Source of the DNA: Paenibacillus sambharensis
GTDB lineage: Bacteria > Bacillota > Bacilli > Paenibacillales > Paenibacillaceae
DNA length: 64,000 nt
Assembly (NCBI RefSeq): GCF_003233845.1
Contig: NZ_QKRB01000010.1
Coordinates: forward strand, 1-64,000
Reading direction: 5' to 3'
Shown: piece by piece, positions 26,643-36,270 of the stretch
Position numbering within the stretch: position 1 is the first letter of the stretch
How the letters are laid out: each line of letters begins with the position of its first letter
Notes under the pieces: model-generated
What the model was told of the DNA's origin: nothing
Seen by the model: only the letters and a program-made list of their open reading frames with translations
The model's database searches: none
Program-made: the position numbers and the translations under genes

Positions 26643-29021
26643 ATGATGAGAGCGATTGAAGAGGAAGAATATTACGAGCTGACAAGTCCAACTCTTCTCC
26701 CCAAGGCTTCGGGCTTCCTGTGGAATGAGAGGATGATGATCCAGGTCACCTGCCGCGGCTACGCCGTGGCGCAGTTCATGCAGCCGGAGCCGGCCAAATA
26801 TTCACATGCGCCGAACCTGGAGGCCAAGACCTTCATGCAGCCGGAGCAGCCCTATTATGCCCACCATCCCGGCCGGTTCGTCTATGTGAAGGACGAGGAG
26901 ACCGGGGAAGTGTTCTCGGCCCCTTATGAGCCTGTACGCGTGCCGGCAGACAGCTACACCTTTGCCGTCGGGAAGAGCAGAATCGCATGGCGGGTGGCAT
27001 GCAGGGGCATTCTCGTTGAAATGAGCCTCAGCCTTCCGAAGGATGACGTCATGGAGCTCTGGCGGGTTAAAGTGACGAACCTTAAGCCGGGGAAGCGCCG
27101 GATTAGCATTTATCCTTATTTTACAGTTGGCTACATGTCATGGATGAACCAGTCGGGTGCGTATGCGGAGGAGCTACAGGCTATCGTATGTTCCTCGGTC
27201 ACGCCCTACCAGAAGTATCCGGATTATTACAAGGTCAAGGAGTTTAAAGACAAGACGTATCTGCTCGCGGAGCATGCGCCGGTATCCTGGGAGGCCAACC
27301 AGGAGATCTTCGAAGGAGAGGGCGGAATAACCGCGCCTTCCGCGATTAACCTTCCAGAGCTGTCCAGATCGGAAGCCCGGTACGAAATGCCTGCCAGCGT
27401 TATGCAGTACCGGCTGACGCTTAACCCGGGAGAGGAGCAGACGTATCGCTTCATCTTCGGACCTGCCAAGGATGAGGAAGAGATTGCGGCGATCCGGTAT
27501 AACTATTTTCAGCGCAGGAATGCAGAGGGTGAGGATGGCTTCACAGCTGCGGAGCGGAAGTACGCCGATTACATAAGGGAAGGCAGGGGCTGCATAGAGA
27601 TCCGGACCCCTGATCCGGAGCTTGATAATATGGTGAATCACTGGCTGCCGCGCCAGATGTATTACCACGGGCAGACCAACCGTCTGACCACGGACCCCCA
27701 GACCCGCAACTTCCTCCAGGATCATATGGGAATGAGCTATATCAAGCCGGAGACGGCAAGGAAGGCATTCTTGACAGCATTAAGCCAGCAGAAGGCCAGC
27801 GGTGCCATGCCGGACGGCATTATTTTGCATGAAGAGGCAGAGCTTAAGTATATTAACCAGGTTCCCCACACGGATCACTGCGTCTGGCTGCCTGTCTGTA
27901 TAAGTACATACTTGGATGAGACTAATGATTACGCCATTCTGAATGAGATGGTTCCTTTCGCCGATGGCGGGGGGCAGGCCAGTGTGTTTGAGCATATCAG
28001 TCTCGCCATCGACTGGCTGCTGGGCGACCGGGATGAACGCGGGCTGAATTATATTAACCAAGGCGACTGGTGCGACCCGATGAACATGGTGGGATACAAG
28101 GGCAGGGGCGTGTCCGGGTGGCTGACGATAGCCACCGCCTATGCCTGCCAGGTGTGGGCAGATATTTGCGACAGAAGCGGACGCAGGGATGTGGGCGAGA
28201 CCTTCCGGATAGCGGCTAAGGATATTAATGACATCGTCAATACCTATCTATGGGATGGCGAATGGTATGCGAGGGGCATCACCGATGACAATGTGGTGTT
28301 CGGGATCAGCTCAGATGAGGAAGGTCGCATCTTCATTAATCCTCAAGGCTGGTCTCTGCTGAGCGGTGCTGCCGATCAGGAGAAGAAGGAGAAGCTGATG
28401 CGCGCGGTCCGCGAACAGCTCGAAACACCTTACGGTGTAGAGAAGCTTGGTCCGCCTTATACGGGCATGCGCGAGGATGTCGGCAGGGTGACCCAGAAGC
28501 ATCCGGGATCGGCGGAGAACGGAGCGGTATATAATCATGCCGCGGCTTTCTACATCTATGCACTGTATACGGCGGGCGAGAAGGAGGATGCCTATCGTCT
28601 GCTTAGGAAAATGATCCCCGGTCCCGACCGGGAGGATCTGATTCAGCGGGGCCAGCTGCCGGTATTCATCCCTAACTATTACCGGGGCGCCTACAAGCAG
28701 TTCCCGCGCACGGCCGGGCGCTCCAGCCATCTGTTTAACACAGGGACGGTGCCATGGGTATACCGCTGCCTGATTGACGGGCTGTTCGGGCTGCAGGGCT
28801 GTCCGGAAGGGCTGCGGGTGAAGCCGCAGCTGCCTTCTGACTGGCATGAGGCTGTGGTCAAGCGGGACTTCAGAGGCGCGGAGCTTAGCATCGAGATGAA
28901 GCGGCAGGCTGGTGTAACAGTGGCTGAGGTTTATGTGGACGGGGATTATGCAGCGGACGGCATAGTCCGGGATGTGAAAGCGGGAATGACATACCAGGTA
29001 GTTGTGAAGCTCCCTATTTAG
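26643..29021 (+). CDS. GH94 glycoside phosphorylase (cellobiose/chitobiose phosphorylase family)
   Basis: Cytoplasmic inverting phosphorylase of about 792 residues: N-terminal beta-sandwich (about 1-290), helical linker, (alpha/alpha)6 catalytic barrel (about 330-700), C-terminal beta domain. GH94 blocks include [34 protein letters not shown] and [15 protein letters not shown], where the second Asp (about residue 478) aligns with the general acid of cellobiose phosphorylase (GDWND in many members). Length and the [10 protein letters not shown] form remind me of N,N'-diacetylchitobiose phosphorylase; substrate is uncertain. AGAGAGGG lies six bases before ATG 26643; 26637 and 26646 are alternatives. 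Monocistronic. Confidence 0.88.
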   Translation: MMRAIEEEEYYELTSPTLLPKASGFLWNERMMIQVTCRGYAVAQFMQPEPAKYSHAPNLEAKTFMQPEQPYYAHHPGRFVYVKDEETGEVFSAPYEPVRVPADSYTFAVGKSRIAWRVACRGILVEMSLSLPKDDVMELWRVKVTNLKPGKRRISIYPYFTVGYMSWMNQSGAYAEELQAIVCSSVTPYQKYPDYYKVKEFKDKTYLLAEHAPVSWEANQEIFEGEGGITAPSAINLPELSRSEARYEMPASVMQYRLTLNPGEEQTYRFIFGPAKDEEEIAAIRYNYFQRRNAEGEDGFTAAERKYADYIREGRGCIEIRTPDPELDNMVNHWLPRQMYYHGQTNRLTTDPQTRNFLQDHMGMSYIKPETARKAFLTALSQQKASGAMPDGIILHEEAELKYINQVPHTDHCVWLPVCISTYLDETNDYAILNEMVPFADGGGQASVFEHISLAIDWLLGDRDERGLNYINQGDWCDPMNMVGYKGRGVSGWLTIATAYACQVWADICDRSGRRDVGETFRIAAKDINDIVNTYLWDGEWYARGITDDNVVFGISSDEEGRIFINPQGWSLLSGAADQEKKEKLMRAVREQLETPYGVEKLGPPYTGMREDVGRVTQKHPGSAENGAVYNHAAAFYIYALYTAGEKEDAYRLLRKMIPGPDREDLIQRGQLPVFIPNYYRGAYKQFPRTAGRSSHLFNTGTVPWVYRCLIDGLFGLQGCPEGLRVKPQLPSDWHEAVVKRDFRGAELSIEMKRQAGVTVAEVYVDGDYAADGIVRDVKAGMTYQVVVKLPI

Positions 29022-29038
29022 TAGAACACATATAAAGT

Positions 29039-29085
29039 GAAGGCAGTCGCTGTCATGAGCCATGACAGGGCTGCCTTCTTCTCTT
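29039..29085. terminator. Bidirectional terminator between GH94 and ABC permease genes
   Basis: Stem GAAGGCAG..CTGTCATG / CATGACAG..CTGCCTTC (one internal mismatch region), loop AGC, with T-rich sequence following on the plus strand. Separates converging genes. Confidence 0.8.
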
Positions 29086-29780
29086 TATCCCACATCCATC
29101 TGGTGAATATTCCGGAAGCTCAGGTACGTCAGGAATATCCCAAGTGCAGCGAGGGACAGCGGTATGGCAATAATGGAGCTGAGGGAGAAGCCCAAATTGT
29201 GGGAGCATACAATCATGACGATGAAGATGGATGAAGCAATCGTGGCGGACACAGATTTCTTGCGCATTCCCAGCACCAGGGGCAGCAGGCTCATGCCCGC
29301 AGCGCCGAAGGCCTGCATCAGGACATTGATGCCGTGCTCCATTAACAGCTCACCTGTAAGTGGACCGGTTACATAACCCGTCTGGGAATTAACCAAGATT
29401 AACAGGGCATCAATGAGCAGGTTGGCGATGATGACATTCAGGAACGTCCAGGTGAACACGATCAGCAGCTTAGCAGCAATAAGCTTCTTGCGGTTTATGG
29501 GGTAGGCGAACAGGAGACCGATTGTCTTATCCCGGAATTCGTTGATCATGAGTTTGGACAGGAGCACCGATGCATAGATGATGAAGGTTGCCCTGATCAG
29601 GACATCAATAAGGAAGAGCATGTCAGGGTAGCTCTGGAATACAGGATCGGCGCCTTCGATACCTTCAACGAAGTAGATGAGCATCAGCAGACTGGCTATC
29701 ACGCCGTAGGCGATCAGCGAGCCCCATATATAGCCGGTTAAACGGCCCTTCTTAAGCTCCAGCCTGATCAGATGCCACAT
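29085..29780 (-). CDS. ABC-2 type permease (BcrB/YcbO-like)
   Basis: Membrane subunit of a drug/peptide-type ABC exporter, about 231 residues, six TM helices. ATG 29780 (MWHLIRLELKKGR) has a GGGGGTGGAGG site; the longer open frame upstream lies within the ATPase gene. The gene overlaps the ATPase 3' end by 29 bases. The block DKTIGLLFAYPINRKKLIAAK is typical of ABC-2 permeases of bacitracin-type transporters. Last gene of a four-gene operon with its own two-component system, arguing for export of or protection against a cell-envelope-active compound (inference). Confidence 0.88.
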   Translation of the reverse strand: MWHLIRLELKKGRLTGYIWGSLIAYGVIASLLMLIYFVEGIEGADPVFQSYPDMLFLIDVLIRATFIIYASVLLSKLMINEFRDKTIGLLFAYPINRKKLIAAKLLIVFTWTFLNVIIANLLIDALLILVNSQTGYVTGPLTGELLMEHGINVLMQAFGAAGMSLLPLVLGMRKKSVSATIASSIFIVMIVCSHNLGFSLSSIIAIPLSLAALGIFLTYLSFRNIHQMDVG

Positions 29781-30696
29781 GACCTCCACCCCCTTTGACG
29801 ATATCGAAGAAGTATTCCTCCAGCGAATGGTGACGCCGGTTGAGCGACAGGATCGGCACATCATTCATTATAAGTCCCTTGGAGAGCGCTTCTTCCGATA
29901 GATCCGTACCATAAACTCGCAAGGTATTGCTGTTAATCTGCCTGAAGCGCCTCGCACCAAGCTTCTCCTCCAGTACGAAGGCAGCCTGCTTGATATTTGA
30001 TGTCATGATTTCCACATAGTCGGTCGTTGACTGCCGTACTGTCTCCAGAGAAACCTCCCGGACTAAACGTCCGCTGTGAATGACACCAACCGTATCGGCT
30101 ACCAGCTCGATCTCTGACAGCAGATGGCTGGAAATCAGAATCGTCATTCCCCATTCATCGCGAAGCCTGCGGAACAAGCTGCGCATATCCTGAATGCCCT
30201 CCGGGTCCAGGCCGTTGATCGGTTCATCTAGCAGCAGCAGCTCCGGCTTGGTGGAGATCGCACGGGCAATGGCGAGACGCTGCTTCATGCCAAGCGAGAA
30301 TTGGTGAACCGGCTTGTTCTCCACGCCCAGCAGCTGCACCAGCTGTAACGACTCGCGGACAGCCTGCTTGTCATAATAGCCCATGTACTCGCCATGAAGC
30401 TCAAGATTCTGCTCTGCAGTCAGCTTGTCATAGAAGACCGGTGTTTCGATGAGGTGGCCAATCCGCTTCAAGAATTCGATGGAGCCGGGCTGAATTCGTT
30501 CGCCGAACAGTTCAATCTCGCCGCTAGTGGGCTGCACAAGGCCAAGCAGCATCTTCATAAGGGTCGATTTGCCGGCGCCATTGGGCCCCAGGAAACCATA
30601 AATTTCACCGCGTTTGACGGTCATATTAACTTGGGATACGACCTCAGTTGACTGGAAGCTCTTCGTAAGCAGCCGGGTCCGGATAATATCTGTCAT
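29752..30696 (-). CDS. ABC transporter ATPase (BcrA/YcbN-like)
   Basis: ATP-binding subunit, about 314 residues. Walker A GPNGAGKSTLMKML, Q-loop region, signature FSLGMKQRLAIARAI, Walker B LLLLDEPINGLDPEG and switch histidine in ILISSHLLSEIE are all intact. The C-terminal extension (about 215-314) is typical of BcrA-like ATPases. ATG 30696 has GGGGAG eight bases upstream; the frame extends three codons further. Located 82 bases after the kinase gene and overlapping the permease gene. Confidence 0.92.
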   Translation of the reverse strand: MTDIIRTRLLTKSFQSTEVVSQVNMTVKRGEIYGFLGPNGAGKSTLMKMLLGLVQPTSGEIELFGERIQPGSIEFLKRIGHLIETPVFYDKLTAEQNLELHGEYMGYYDKQAVRESLQLVQLLGVENKPVHQFSLGMKQRLAIARAISTKPELLLLDEPINGLDPEGIQDMRSLFRRLRDEWGMTILISSHLLSEIELVADTVGVIHSGRLVREVSLETVRQSTTDYVEIMTSNIKQAAFVLEEKLGARRFRQINSNTLRVYGTDLSEEALSKGLIMNDVPILSLNRRHHSLEEYFFDIVKGGGGHVASDQAGA

Positions 30697-30778
30697 GCCC
30701 TTCACTCCCCGTGATTAATCGGCTATCTGTTATTCATACTAGGCTGAGGGTCTCTCTTTTCTATGTCGCAAAGCTTAC

Positions 30779-31756
30779 TTATTTCTTAATTTGATGCAGG
30801 GACTTGTAATCCGAGACGGGGAAGGTGACCGAGAAGCAGGTGCGTTCATTGGATAAGCTGTCCAGACTGATCCGGCCGCCTAACCGTTCAGTGAGCTTCT
30901 TCACAATCGCCAGGCCAAGACCGCTCCCCTGCAGACTGCGGTTTCTGGAATCCTCGGTGGTATACATCCGCTCGAAAATTCTGATCTGGTCGCTGCGGGC
31001 GATGCCGGGTCCCCTGTCGGTCACATCGATCCGGATATTGCCGCGATCTGCAGTAAGCGCCAAACCAAGATAACCGCCATCCGCACCATACCGTACGGCG
31101 TTGCTCAGCAGGTTATCCAGAATTCTTGCCAGTGCTTCTTCATTCGCATATATCCACACTGGTTCATCGGGGAGATCAATTTCGACTTCTACTTTCCGCT
31201 CTGTCAGGAGATCAAAATAGGCCAGAATTCGGTGTCTGCAAACCTCGCATGCATCCACAACCGACAGAGGAAGTTCGTAGTCACCCGCTTCGAGTCTGGT
31301 CAGATCGAAGAAGGCATTGATGCGCTCATGCACCTCGGCCGCCTTCCGGTGTACCTGACTGAGCATTCGCATTCGTTCACCTGGAGGCATATCGGCATTT
31401 CGTTCCAATACCTCCGCGTATCCCATAATAACGGTAAGCGGGGTCTTCAGATCATGAGACACATTAGACAGCATCATGCGCATGGCCTGCTCGGTCCGTA
31501 CGTAATCCGAAGCAGACTGATGAGCGCGGTCAAGCAGCGTGTTAATCCCTTGAAGCAGTTCCTGCAATTGCGGCTCACCAGTCACGACTAGAAGGCGTTC
31601 GCGTGTCAGAGGCTTGCTCTTGTTGGTGAACTGCTGCAGCTTATCATTTATGTAAGCAAGGTCTGTTCGGGCAGCGCGATATCTCAGACGCTCGCGGATC
31701 AGGAGGATGAAGAAACCGGCAGCAGGGATCAGCCATAACCACCACAGCCCGTTCAC
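30779..31756 (-). CDS. Sensor histidine kinase of the ABC operon (YcbM-like)
   Basis: Kinase of 325 residues with one N-terminal TM helix (about 3-20) and almost no extracellular loop, so it probably senses via its transporter or within the membrane, as intramembrane-sensing kinases do. HisKA with H101 (NVSHDLKTPLTV), N-box NLLSNAVRYGA, G1 DRGPGI, G2 GSGLGLAIVKKL all present. Start overlaps the regulator stop by four bases. Confidence 0.9.
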   Translation of the reverse strand: MNGLWWLWLIPAAGFFILLIRERLRYRAARTDLAYINDKLQQFTNKSKPLTRERLLVVTGEPQLQELLQGINTLLDRAHQSASDYVRTEQAMRMMLSNVSHDLKTPLTVIMGYAEVLERNADMPPGERMRMLSQVHRKAAEVHERINAFFDLTRLEAGDYELPLSVVDACEVCRHRILAYFDLLTERKVEVEIDLPDEPVWIYANEEALARILDNLLSNAVRYGADGGYLGLALTADRGNIRIDVTDRGPGIARSDQIRIFERMYTTEDSRNRSLQGSGLGLAIVKKLTERLGGRISLDSLSNERTCFSVTFPVSDYKSLHQIKK

Positions 31757-32469
31757 TTCTGTTCACCCAGTCGGTAGCCGATTCCCCATAGCGTGCAGAT
31801 ATACCTGGGATTGGACGGATCGTCCTCGATCTTCTCGCGCAGCCGCCTCATATGAACATTAATGACATTGTCGTCCCGGTAGTATTCTTCCTTCCATACG
31901 AGCTGGTACAGCATGGCCTTGGTATAAACGCGGGTCGGATTCTGAATGAACAGCTTCAGAATCTGAAATTCCTTGGCCGTCAGCTTGATCTCCCGGTTGT
32001 GCTTCGTGACCCGGAAGTTATCGGGGTCGACCGTTAAGTCGCCCGCAGTAAGCAGCTGTTGCTGTTGAATGTCTTCTGAATCCCGTGCAGCCATCGTGGA
32101 GTATTCGGTCGCTCTGCGGATGGATGCCTGAACACGGGCTGCCAGCTCAAGCAGCGAGAACGGCTTGGCGATGTAATCATCGGCCCCGAACCGAAGTCCC
32201 AGCGCTTTATCAACTTCGTTATCCTTCGCGGACACGATAAGAATAGGAATCCGGCTATTAGCTCTGATGTGCTGGAGGACATCCAGCCCATTCATCTTCG
32301 GCAGCATGAGATCAAGCAAAACCAGATCATAGCTGCCCTGCTGAACCTGCATGGCAGCCTGTTCACCATCGTAAGTAACCGTAATGGCATAACCCTCCAG
32401 CGTCAGATAGTCCGCTACCATCTGACTGATTTCCGGGTCATCCTCAATAATCAGCAGGCGGCCGCCCAT
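31753..32469 (-). CDS. OmpR-type response regulator of the ABC operon (YcbL-like)
   Basis: Response regulator of 238 residues: acidic pair E9/D10-D11, phospho-acceptor D53 (LVLLDLMLPKMNG), conserved K in YIAKPFSLLEL, and a winged helix at about 140-236 (KLTAKEFQILKLFI; VINVHMRRLREKIE; LWGIGYRLGE). AAGGAG precedes the ATG. First gene of the operon RR-HK-ATPase-permease, the order of B. subtilis ycbLMNO in function though details may differ. Confidence 0.93.
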   Translation of the reverse strand: MGGRLLIIEDDPEISQMVADYLTLEGYAITVTYDGEQAAMQVQQGSYDLVLLDLMLPKMNGLDVLQHIRANSRIPILIVSAKDNEVDKALGLRFGADDYIAKPFSLLELAARVQASIRRATEYSTMAARDSEDIQQQQLLTAGDLTVDPDNFRVTKHNREIKLTAKEFQILKLFIQNPTRVYTKAMLYQLVWKEEYYRDDNVINVHMRRLREKIEDDPSNPRYICTLWGIGYRLGEQK

Positions 32470-32704
32470 AACGTCATCTCCTTAAAGTGCCTCCATATAT
32501 AACTTGCATCACTGCTTTCCATTCCCTTACTAGTTTACCATCTCCTTAAGGATTAAGGGACTGCTAATCTCCCTAAGGAACAAGGCTGTCCTAATCTTGT
32601 AAGCTGCGAACACCGTATAGTATGATACCGGAAGGATATGGACTACAAGGATAAAACAGGCTGGCGGGGTATTGCGCCCGGCAAGGGAAGGATGACTGGA
32701 TGCC

Positions 32705-35032
32705 ATGCTTCGTCTCAAATTGAAATATGTGCTTGCGAATAAACAAGCGAGGCTGATTCTGCTCCTGACGCTGGTTGTATCGTGCAGCATTGCCATCTTC
32801 GGGCTGGTCTCCTATAACCAGTACCGGGAGGTTCTCGATACCGAGCTGAACGTTCCTAATGTGGAGCTTCTGCAGATCAATCTGGATGTGACCAACCGTG
32901 CGTTCCGCGAATCGGACGGCAAGGCGGTGGAAGCGTCCTTCCACGAAGAGACGCAGGGTTATATCCGCTCTGAGCCGGGCGACAGCGCGAGGATGGCGGA
33001 TGAGCTGCAATCTTATTTGAAAGCCCTTTCGACTGAGCCGGACATTCATTCCATTATGGTGATCCGGCTGGATGACCGCTCGCTGGTTTCGAGTATTCAC
33101 GGTTTTCAGCAGAATTGGAGCGCGGCTCCTGACGCCTTCTGGAGTTCATGGATTGACGATATTAGGACGAAGCCGCTGCTGGTGAAGCGCAGGACGCTCC
33201 AGGCAGGAGCGGGGCGAGATGCGGAGCAGACGGAGCTGCTGTCCCTGGTCAGACCGGTTACAGTTGACGGTCAGATTAAGGGGGCCGTTATGGTAAATCT
33301 GAGTTATGACCGCTTGTTCTCCAAAATGTACACCCATCTGACCAGCTATCAATATGTGTACAATCTGGACGGCGAGCTTATCTATCCGAAATTAAATCTG
33401 CCCGTACCGCCTGAGGAGATGGAGAAGGTTATTGAAGCTATTAATGTACGGCCCTTCGATTATGTTGAGGTAAACGGGCAGGATTTTATGGCCAACCAGA
33501 CCTTCTCCGACGTAACAGGCTGGCGGCTGGTCTCGCTTGTCCCGATGGATCAGCTGCTGAAGAATGTGAAGATGGTCCGCAATGCAATGCTGGTCTTGTC
33601 GCTGATATCCATACTCGTGGGATGCTCGGCTATGCTCTATTACAATTACGCCGCATTCAAACCGCTTAAGCGGATCAACAGGCTTCTAAGCCAAGGCGAA
33701 AGGCCGGTTAGCCAGGGTGATCTCTACGATCTGGAGCAGGTGCTTGGGAAGCTGGTCGGAGACTTCCGCAGCAAAACGTTAGCCGCTGAGCGGAGCCTGC
33801 CGGAGCTGCGGTCCAAGTTCATCGGGGATGTCTTAAATGGAAGCATCGGCTCCCGGGAGATCAGGACCAAGTGGGAGCAGCATTTTCAGGAGTGGGAGGA
33901 AGGGCCGCTCGCTATGATGATCGTGTCGGTAGACCGGTATGGCCGATGGATGGCAGAGCTGCAGGATGAGGATCGCATGCTCTTGCGGTACGCTCTCAAC
34001 AATATAGTTCTCGAGCTGCTGGAGTCCTCCTGGAGAGCCGTGAGTACGACCGTCCGGCAGGAGGGGCTGGCCATTATGCTGCAGCCGAAGTCTGCCGGAG
34101 CCGGCAACTGGATGGAAGAGCTTAAGCAGGAAGCATATCGATTGATTCAAGCCGCCGAACAGTACCTCAGCATGTCCATCTCGATCGGAATCGGTTCCGC
34201 TGTACCCGGGGTTCTTCAACTCGGGTTGTCCAGTGCTGAAGCTGGCGAGGTGCTGTCCTATCGGCTTTATGAAGGCTACGGGCAGGTGCACTGCTATGCC
34301 GGGAATGAAACCATGTTGAAAGCAGGCACTCAGCCAGTCGATGCTGCCTGGAAGCATGAAGTTGTCAGCAGCCTGCTGGCAGCCGATTCCGGCTTATGCC
34401 GGGAATGGATTCGCAAAATGGCGGATGAGGCGCGCAGTAGAAGGGCGGAACCTCATGCTGTCTACCGGGAGGCCGACGGGCTTCTGTCCGAGGTGCAGCG
34501 GATTGTGGAGCAGCAGGGTCTGTCCACGCCTGGCGAGCTTGCGGATTACACCTGGCTTCAGCTCGCCACCATGGATCTGCATGATGTGACGGATCTGCTC
34601 ACCAGAGTCACGGATCAGCTGTGCAGCCAGCTGGAACAGCACAGGCATTCGAAGGAATATCATCTCGTGCAAGCAATGATTCATTATATGGAGGACAATC
34701 TGCATCTGAATATCGGGCTGCAGGATGTAGCGGATCATGTTCATCTTGGAATCTCCTCCGTAAGCGCGATGTTCAAGGAGGAGACGGGCAGCACGGTATA
34801 TGATTATCTGACTGCTCTCCGGATTGAGAAGGCATGCGGGCTGCTGAGAGAGACTCAGTTAAAGGTCTCGGAAATCTCTCAGCTCGTAGGCTACCACAAT
34901 GAGAACAGCTTCATCCGCACCTTCCGCAAGAACAAGTCCATCACGCCGGGCAAATTCCGCGAGAGCTTCAAATCTTCCAACGGGTATGCAGATCCGCCAA
35001 AACCGCGTGATTCCGGCATATCTGCAGATTAA
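32705..35032 (+). CDS. Membrane-bound AraC family regulator
   Basis: 775 residues. TM1 at about 18-38, an extracellular cache-like sensor (about 40-290), TM2 at about 298-320 (LVLSLISILVGCSAMLYYN), a cytoplasmic GGDEF-unrelated linker and two C-terminal AraC helix-turn-helix motifs (IGLQDVADHVHLGISSVSAM; KVSEISQLVGYHNENSFIRT). This one-chain architecture links an outside signal directly to transcription. No separate kinase lies beside it. Upstream of tctC-kdgT-kdgK in the same direction with a 168-base gap, so it probably controls them. The start is uncertain; the nearby GGGAAGG site is 13 or more bases away. Confidence 0.85.
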   Translation: MLRLKLKYVLANKQARLILLLTLVVSCSIAIFGLVSYNQYREVLDTELNVPNVELLQINLDVTNRAFRESDGKAVEASFHEETQGYIRSEPGDSARMADELQSYLKALSTEPDIHSIMVIRLDDRSLVSSIHGFQQNWSAAPDAFWSSWIDDIRTKPLLVKRRTLQAGAGRDAEQTELLSLVRPVTVDGQIKGAVMVNLSYDRLFSKMYTHLTSYQYVYNLDGELIYPKLNLPVPPEEMEKVIEAINVRPFDYVEVNGQDFMANQTFSDVTGWRLVSLVPMDQLLKNVKMVRNAMLVLSLISILVGCSAMLYYNYAAFKPLKRINRLLSQGERPVSQGDLYDLEQVLGKLVGDFRSKTLAAERSLPELRSKFIGDVLNGSIGSREIRTKWEQHFQEWEEGPLAMMIVSVDRYGRWMAELQDEDRMLLRYALNNIVLELLESSWRAVSTTVRQEGLAIMLQPKSAGAGNWMEELKQEAYRLIQAAEQYLSMSISIGIGSAVPGVLQLGLSSAEAGEVLSYRLYEGYGQVHCYAGNETMLKAGTQPVDAAWKHEVVSSLLAADSGLCREWIRKMADEARSRRAEPHAVYREADGLLSEVQRIVEQQGLSTPGELADYTWLQLATMDLHDVTDLLTRVTDQLCSQLEQHRHSKEYHLVQAMIHYMEDNLHLNIGLQDVADHVHLGISSVSAMFKEETGSTVYDYLTALRIEKACGLLRETQLKVSEISQLVGYHNENSFIRTFRKNKSITPGKFRESFKSSNGYADPPKPRDSGISAD

Positions 35033-35048
35033 CTGAAGGATTATACGA

Positions 35049-35078
35049 TTGCCCGCGCAGCCGGGCCTGCGCTACACT
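35049..35078 (+). promoter_or_regulatory. Candidate promoter of the tctC-kdgT-kdgK genes
   Basis: TTGCCC (35049-35054), 18 bases, TACACT (35073-35078). Weak match but the only candidate in the gap. Confidence 0.3.
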
Positions 35079-35099
35079 CCAGTCAAGCAGCACAACTAC

Positions 35100-35113
35100 C
35101 ATCACACGTGATG
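35100..35113. promoter_or_regulatory. Inverted repeat downstream of the candidate promoter
   Basis: CATCAC-AC-GTGATG, a perfect 6-bp inverted repeat about 22 bases after the candidate -10, where a repressor site would lie. Its binding protein is unknown. Confidence 0.3.
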
Positions 35114-35200
35114 AGGCCTGGAGGTGGAACGGCGAGCGTGACGGGGACTTCCCTAACCGGCGGCGCGGGGACCATTTTATAAGAAAAAGAGGGATGGCAG

Positions 35201-36217
35201 TTGAGAGGAAAACGTTGGCCCAAGATGGCAGGATGGTGGATTGCAGCCCTGTCTGCAGGTATTCTCGCAATCTTCTTCATATGGAACCCGTTAGCCGGGG
35301 ATACCACTCGAAGCGGAACGGCGGACTTTCCTAACAAGCCCATTACCTTGATCGTTCCTTACGCGGCCGGTGGAGGAACGGATGCCACGGCGAGAGCATT
35401 GGCAAAGGCAGCAGAGAAGCACATGTCACAGCCGATTGTTGTCGTGAACCGGACGGGCGGAGGCGGCTCCATCGGGCTGATGGAAGGCGCGAATGCCAAG
35501 GCGGACGGCTACACGGTGACCTACCTTGTCGCAGAGCTGACAACGCTGCCGCATCTCGGACTGCTGCCGATCACGTATGAAAGCTTCAAACCCATTGTCC
35601 AGACGAACCTTGATCCCTCGGCCATTACAGTCAGAGCGGAAGCGCCCTGGCAGACAGCGGAGGAATTCATGGCATATGCCAAGGAGAATCCGGGGAAAGT
35701 GAGAATGGGCAATGCCGGAACGGGGAGCATCTGGCATTTGGCTGCGGCAACCCTGGAGAAGGAGGCTGATGTAAGCTTCAGCCATATTCCTTTTGAGGGA
35801 GCGGGACCAGCCGTTCAGGCGCTCATCAGCGGGTTCGTGGATGCTGTGCCGGTAAGTCCGGCAGAGGTAAAAGCTTACGTGGACCAGGGGCAGCTTCGCA
35901 CCTTGGCCATTAACGCGGACACCAAATCGGAAGCGCTTCCAGATGTGGGGACACTGAAGGAAGAGACGGGCATTGAAGGCAATTTTATTGGCACCTGGAG
36001 AGGGCTGGGTGTACCGAAGGATACCCCTGATGACATTACGGAACGGCTTGCTGAAGCGTTCATCAAGGGGACGGAGGAGAAGGAATTCCGTGATTATATG
36101 GAGGCGAACGGGTTAGGCCTGCATGTCGAGGATGACAAAGGCTTTCGCAGACAGATGAAGGAGAGCCATGATTTGTTCGCAGAGCTGATACCGGAGCTTG
36201 GCCTCAGCAGGCAATAA
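35201..36217 (+). CDS. Orphan TctC-type solute-binding protein
   Basis: Periplasmic-type binding protein of the tripartite tricarboxylate transporter (TctC/Bug) family, 338 residues from a TTG start. N-terminal TM anchor or uncleaved signal at about 12-30, no lipobox. Family signs: FPNKPITLIVPYAAGGGTD, VVNRTGGGGSIG, TGSIWHLAAATLEKEA, IPFEGAGPAVQALISG. Genuine TctA and TctB membrane partners are absent here; the next gene is a KdgT-type carrier. Either the membrane genes are elsewhere or this protein serves KdgT or a sensor. Substrate is probably an organic or sugar acid (inference). Confidence 0.88.
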   Translation: MRGKRWPKMAGWWIAALSAGILAIFFIWNPLAGDTTRSGTADFPNKPITLIVPYAAGGGTDATARALAKAAEKHMSQPIVVVNRTGGGGSIGLMEGANAKADGYTVTYLVAELTTLPHLGLLPITYESFKPIVQTNLDPSAITVRAEAPWQTAEEFMAYAKENPGKVRMGNAGTGSIWHLAAATLEKEADVSFSHIPFEGAGPAVQALISGFVDAVPVSPAEVKAYVDQGQLRTLAINADTKSEALPDVGTLKEETGIEGNFIGTWRGLGVPKDTPDDITERLAEAFIKGTEEKEFRDYMEANGLGLHVEDDKGFRRQMKESHDLFAELIPELGLSRQ

Positions 36218-36270
36218 TCGGATAACCAGCCCTCTCATCAAGAACAACTTGGAAGGTTCGGTGAGAGACA

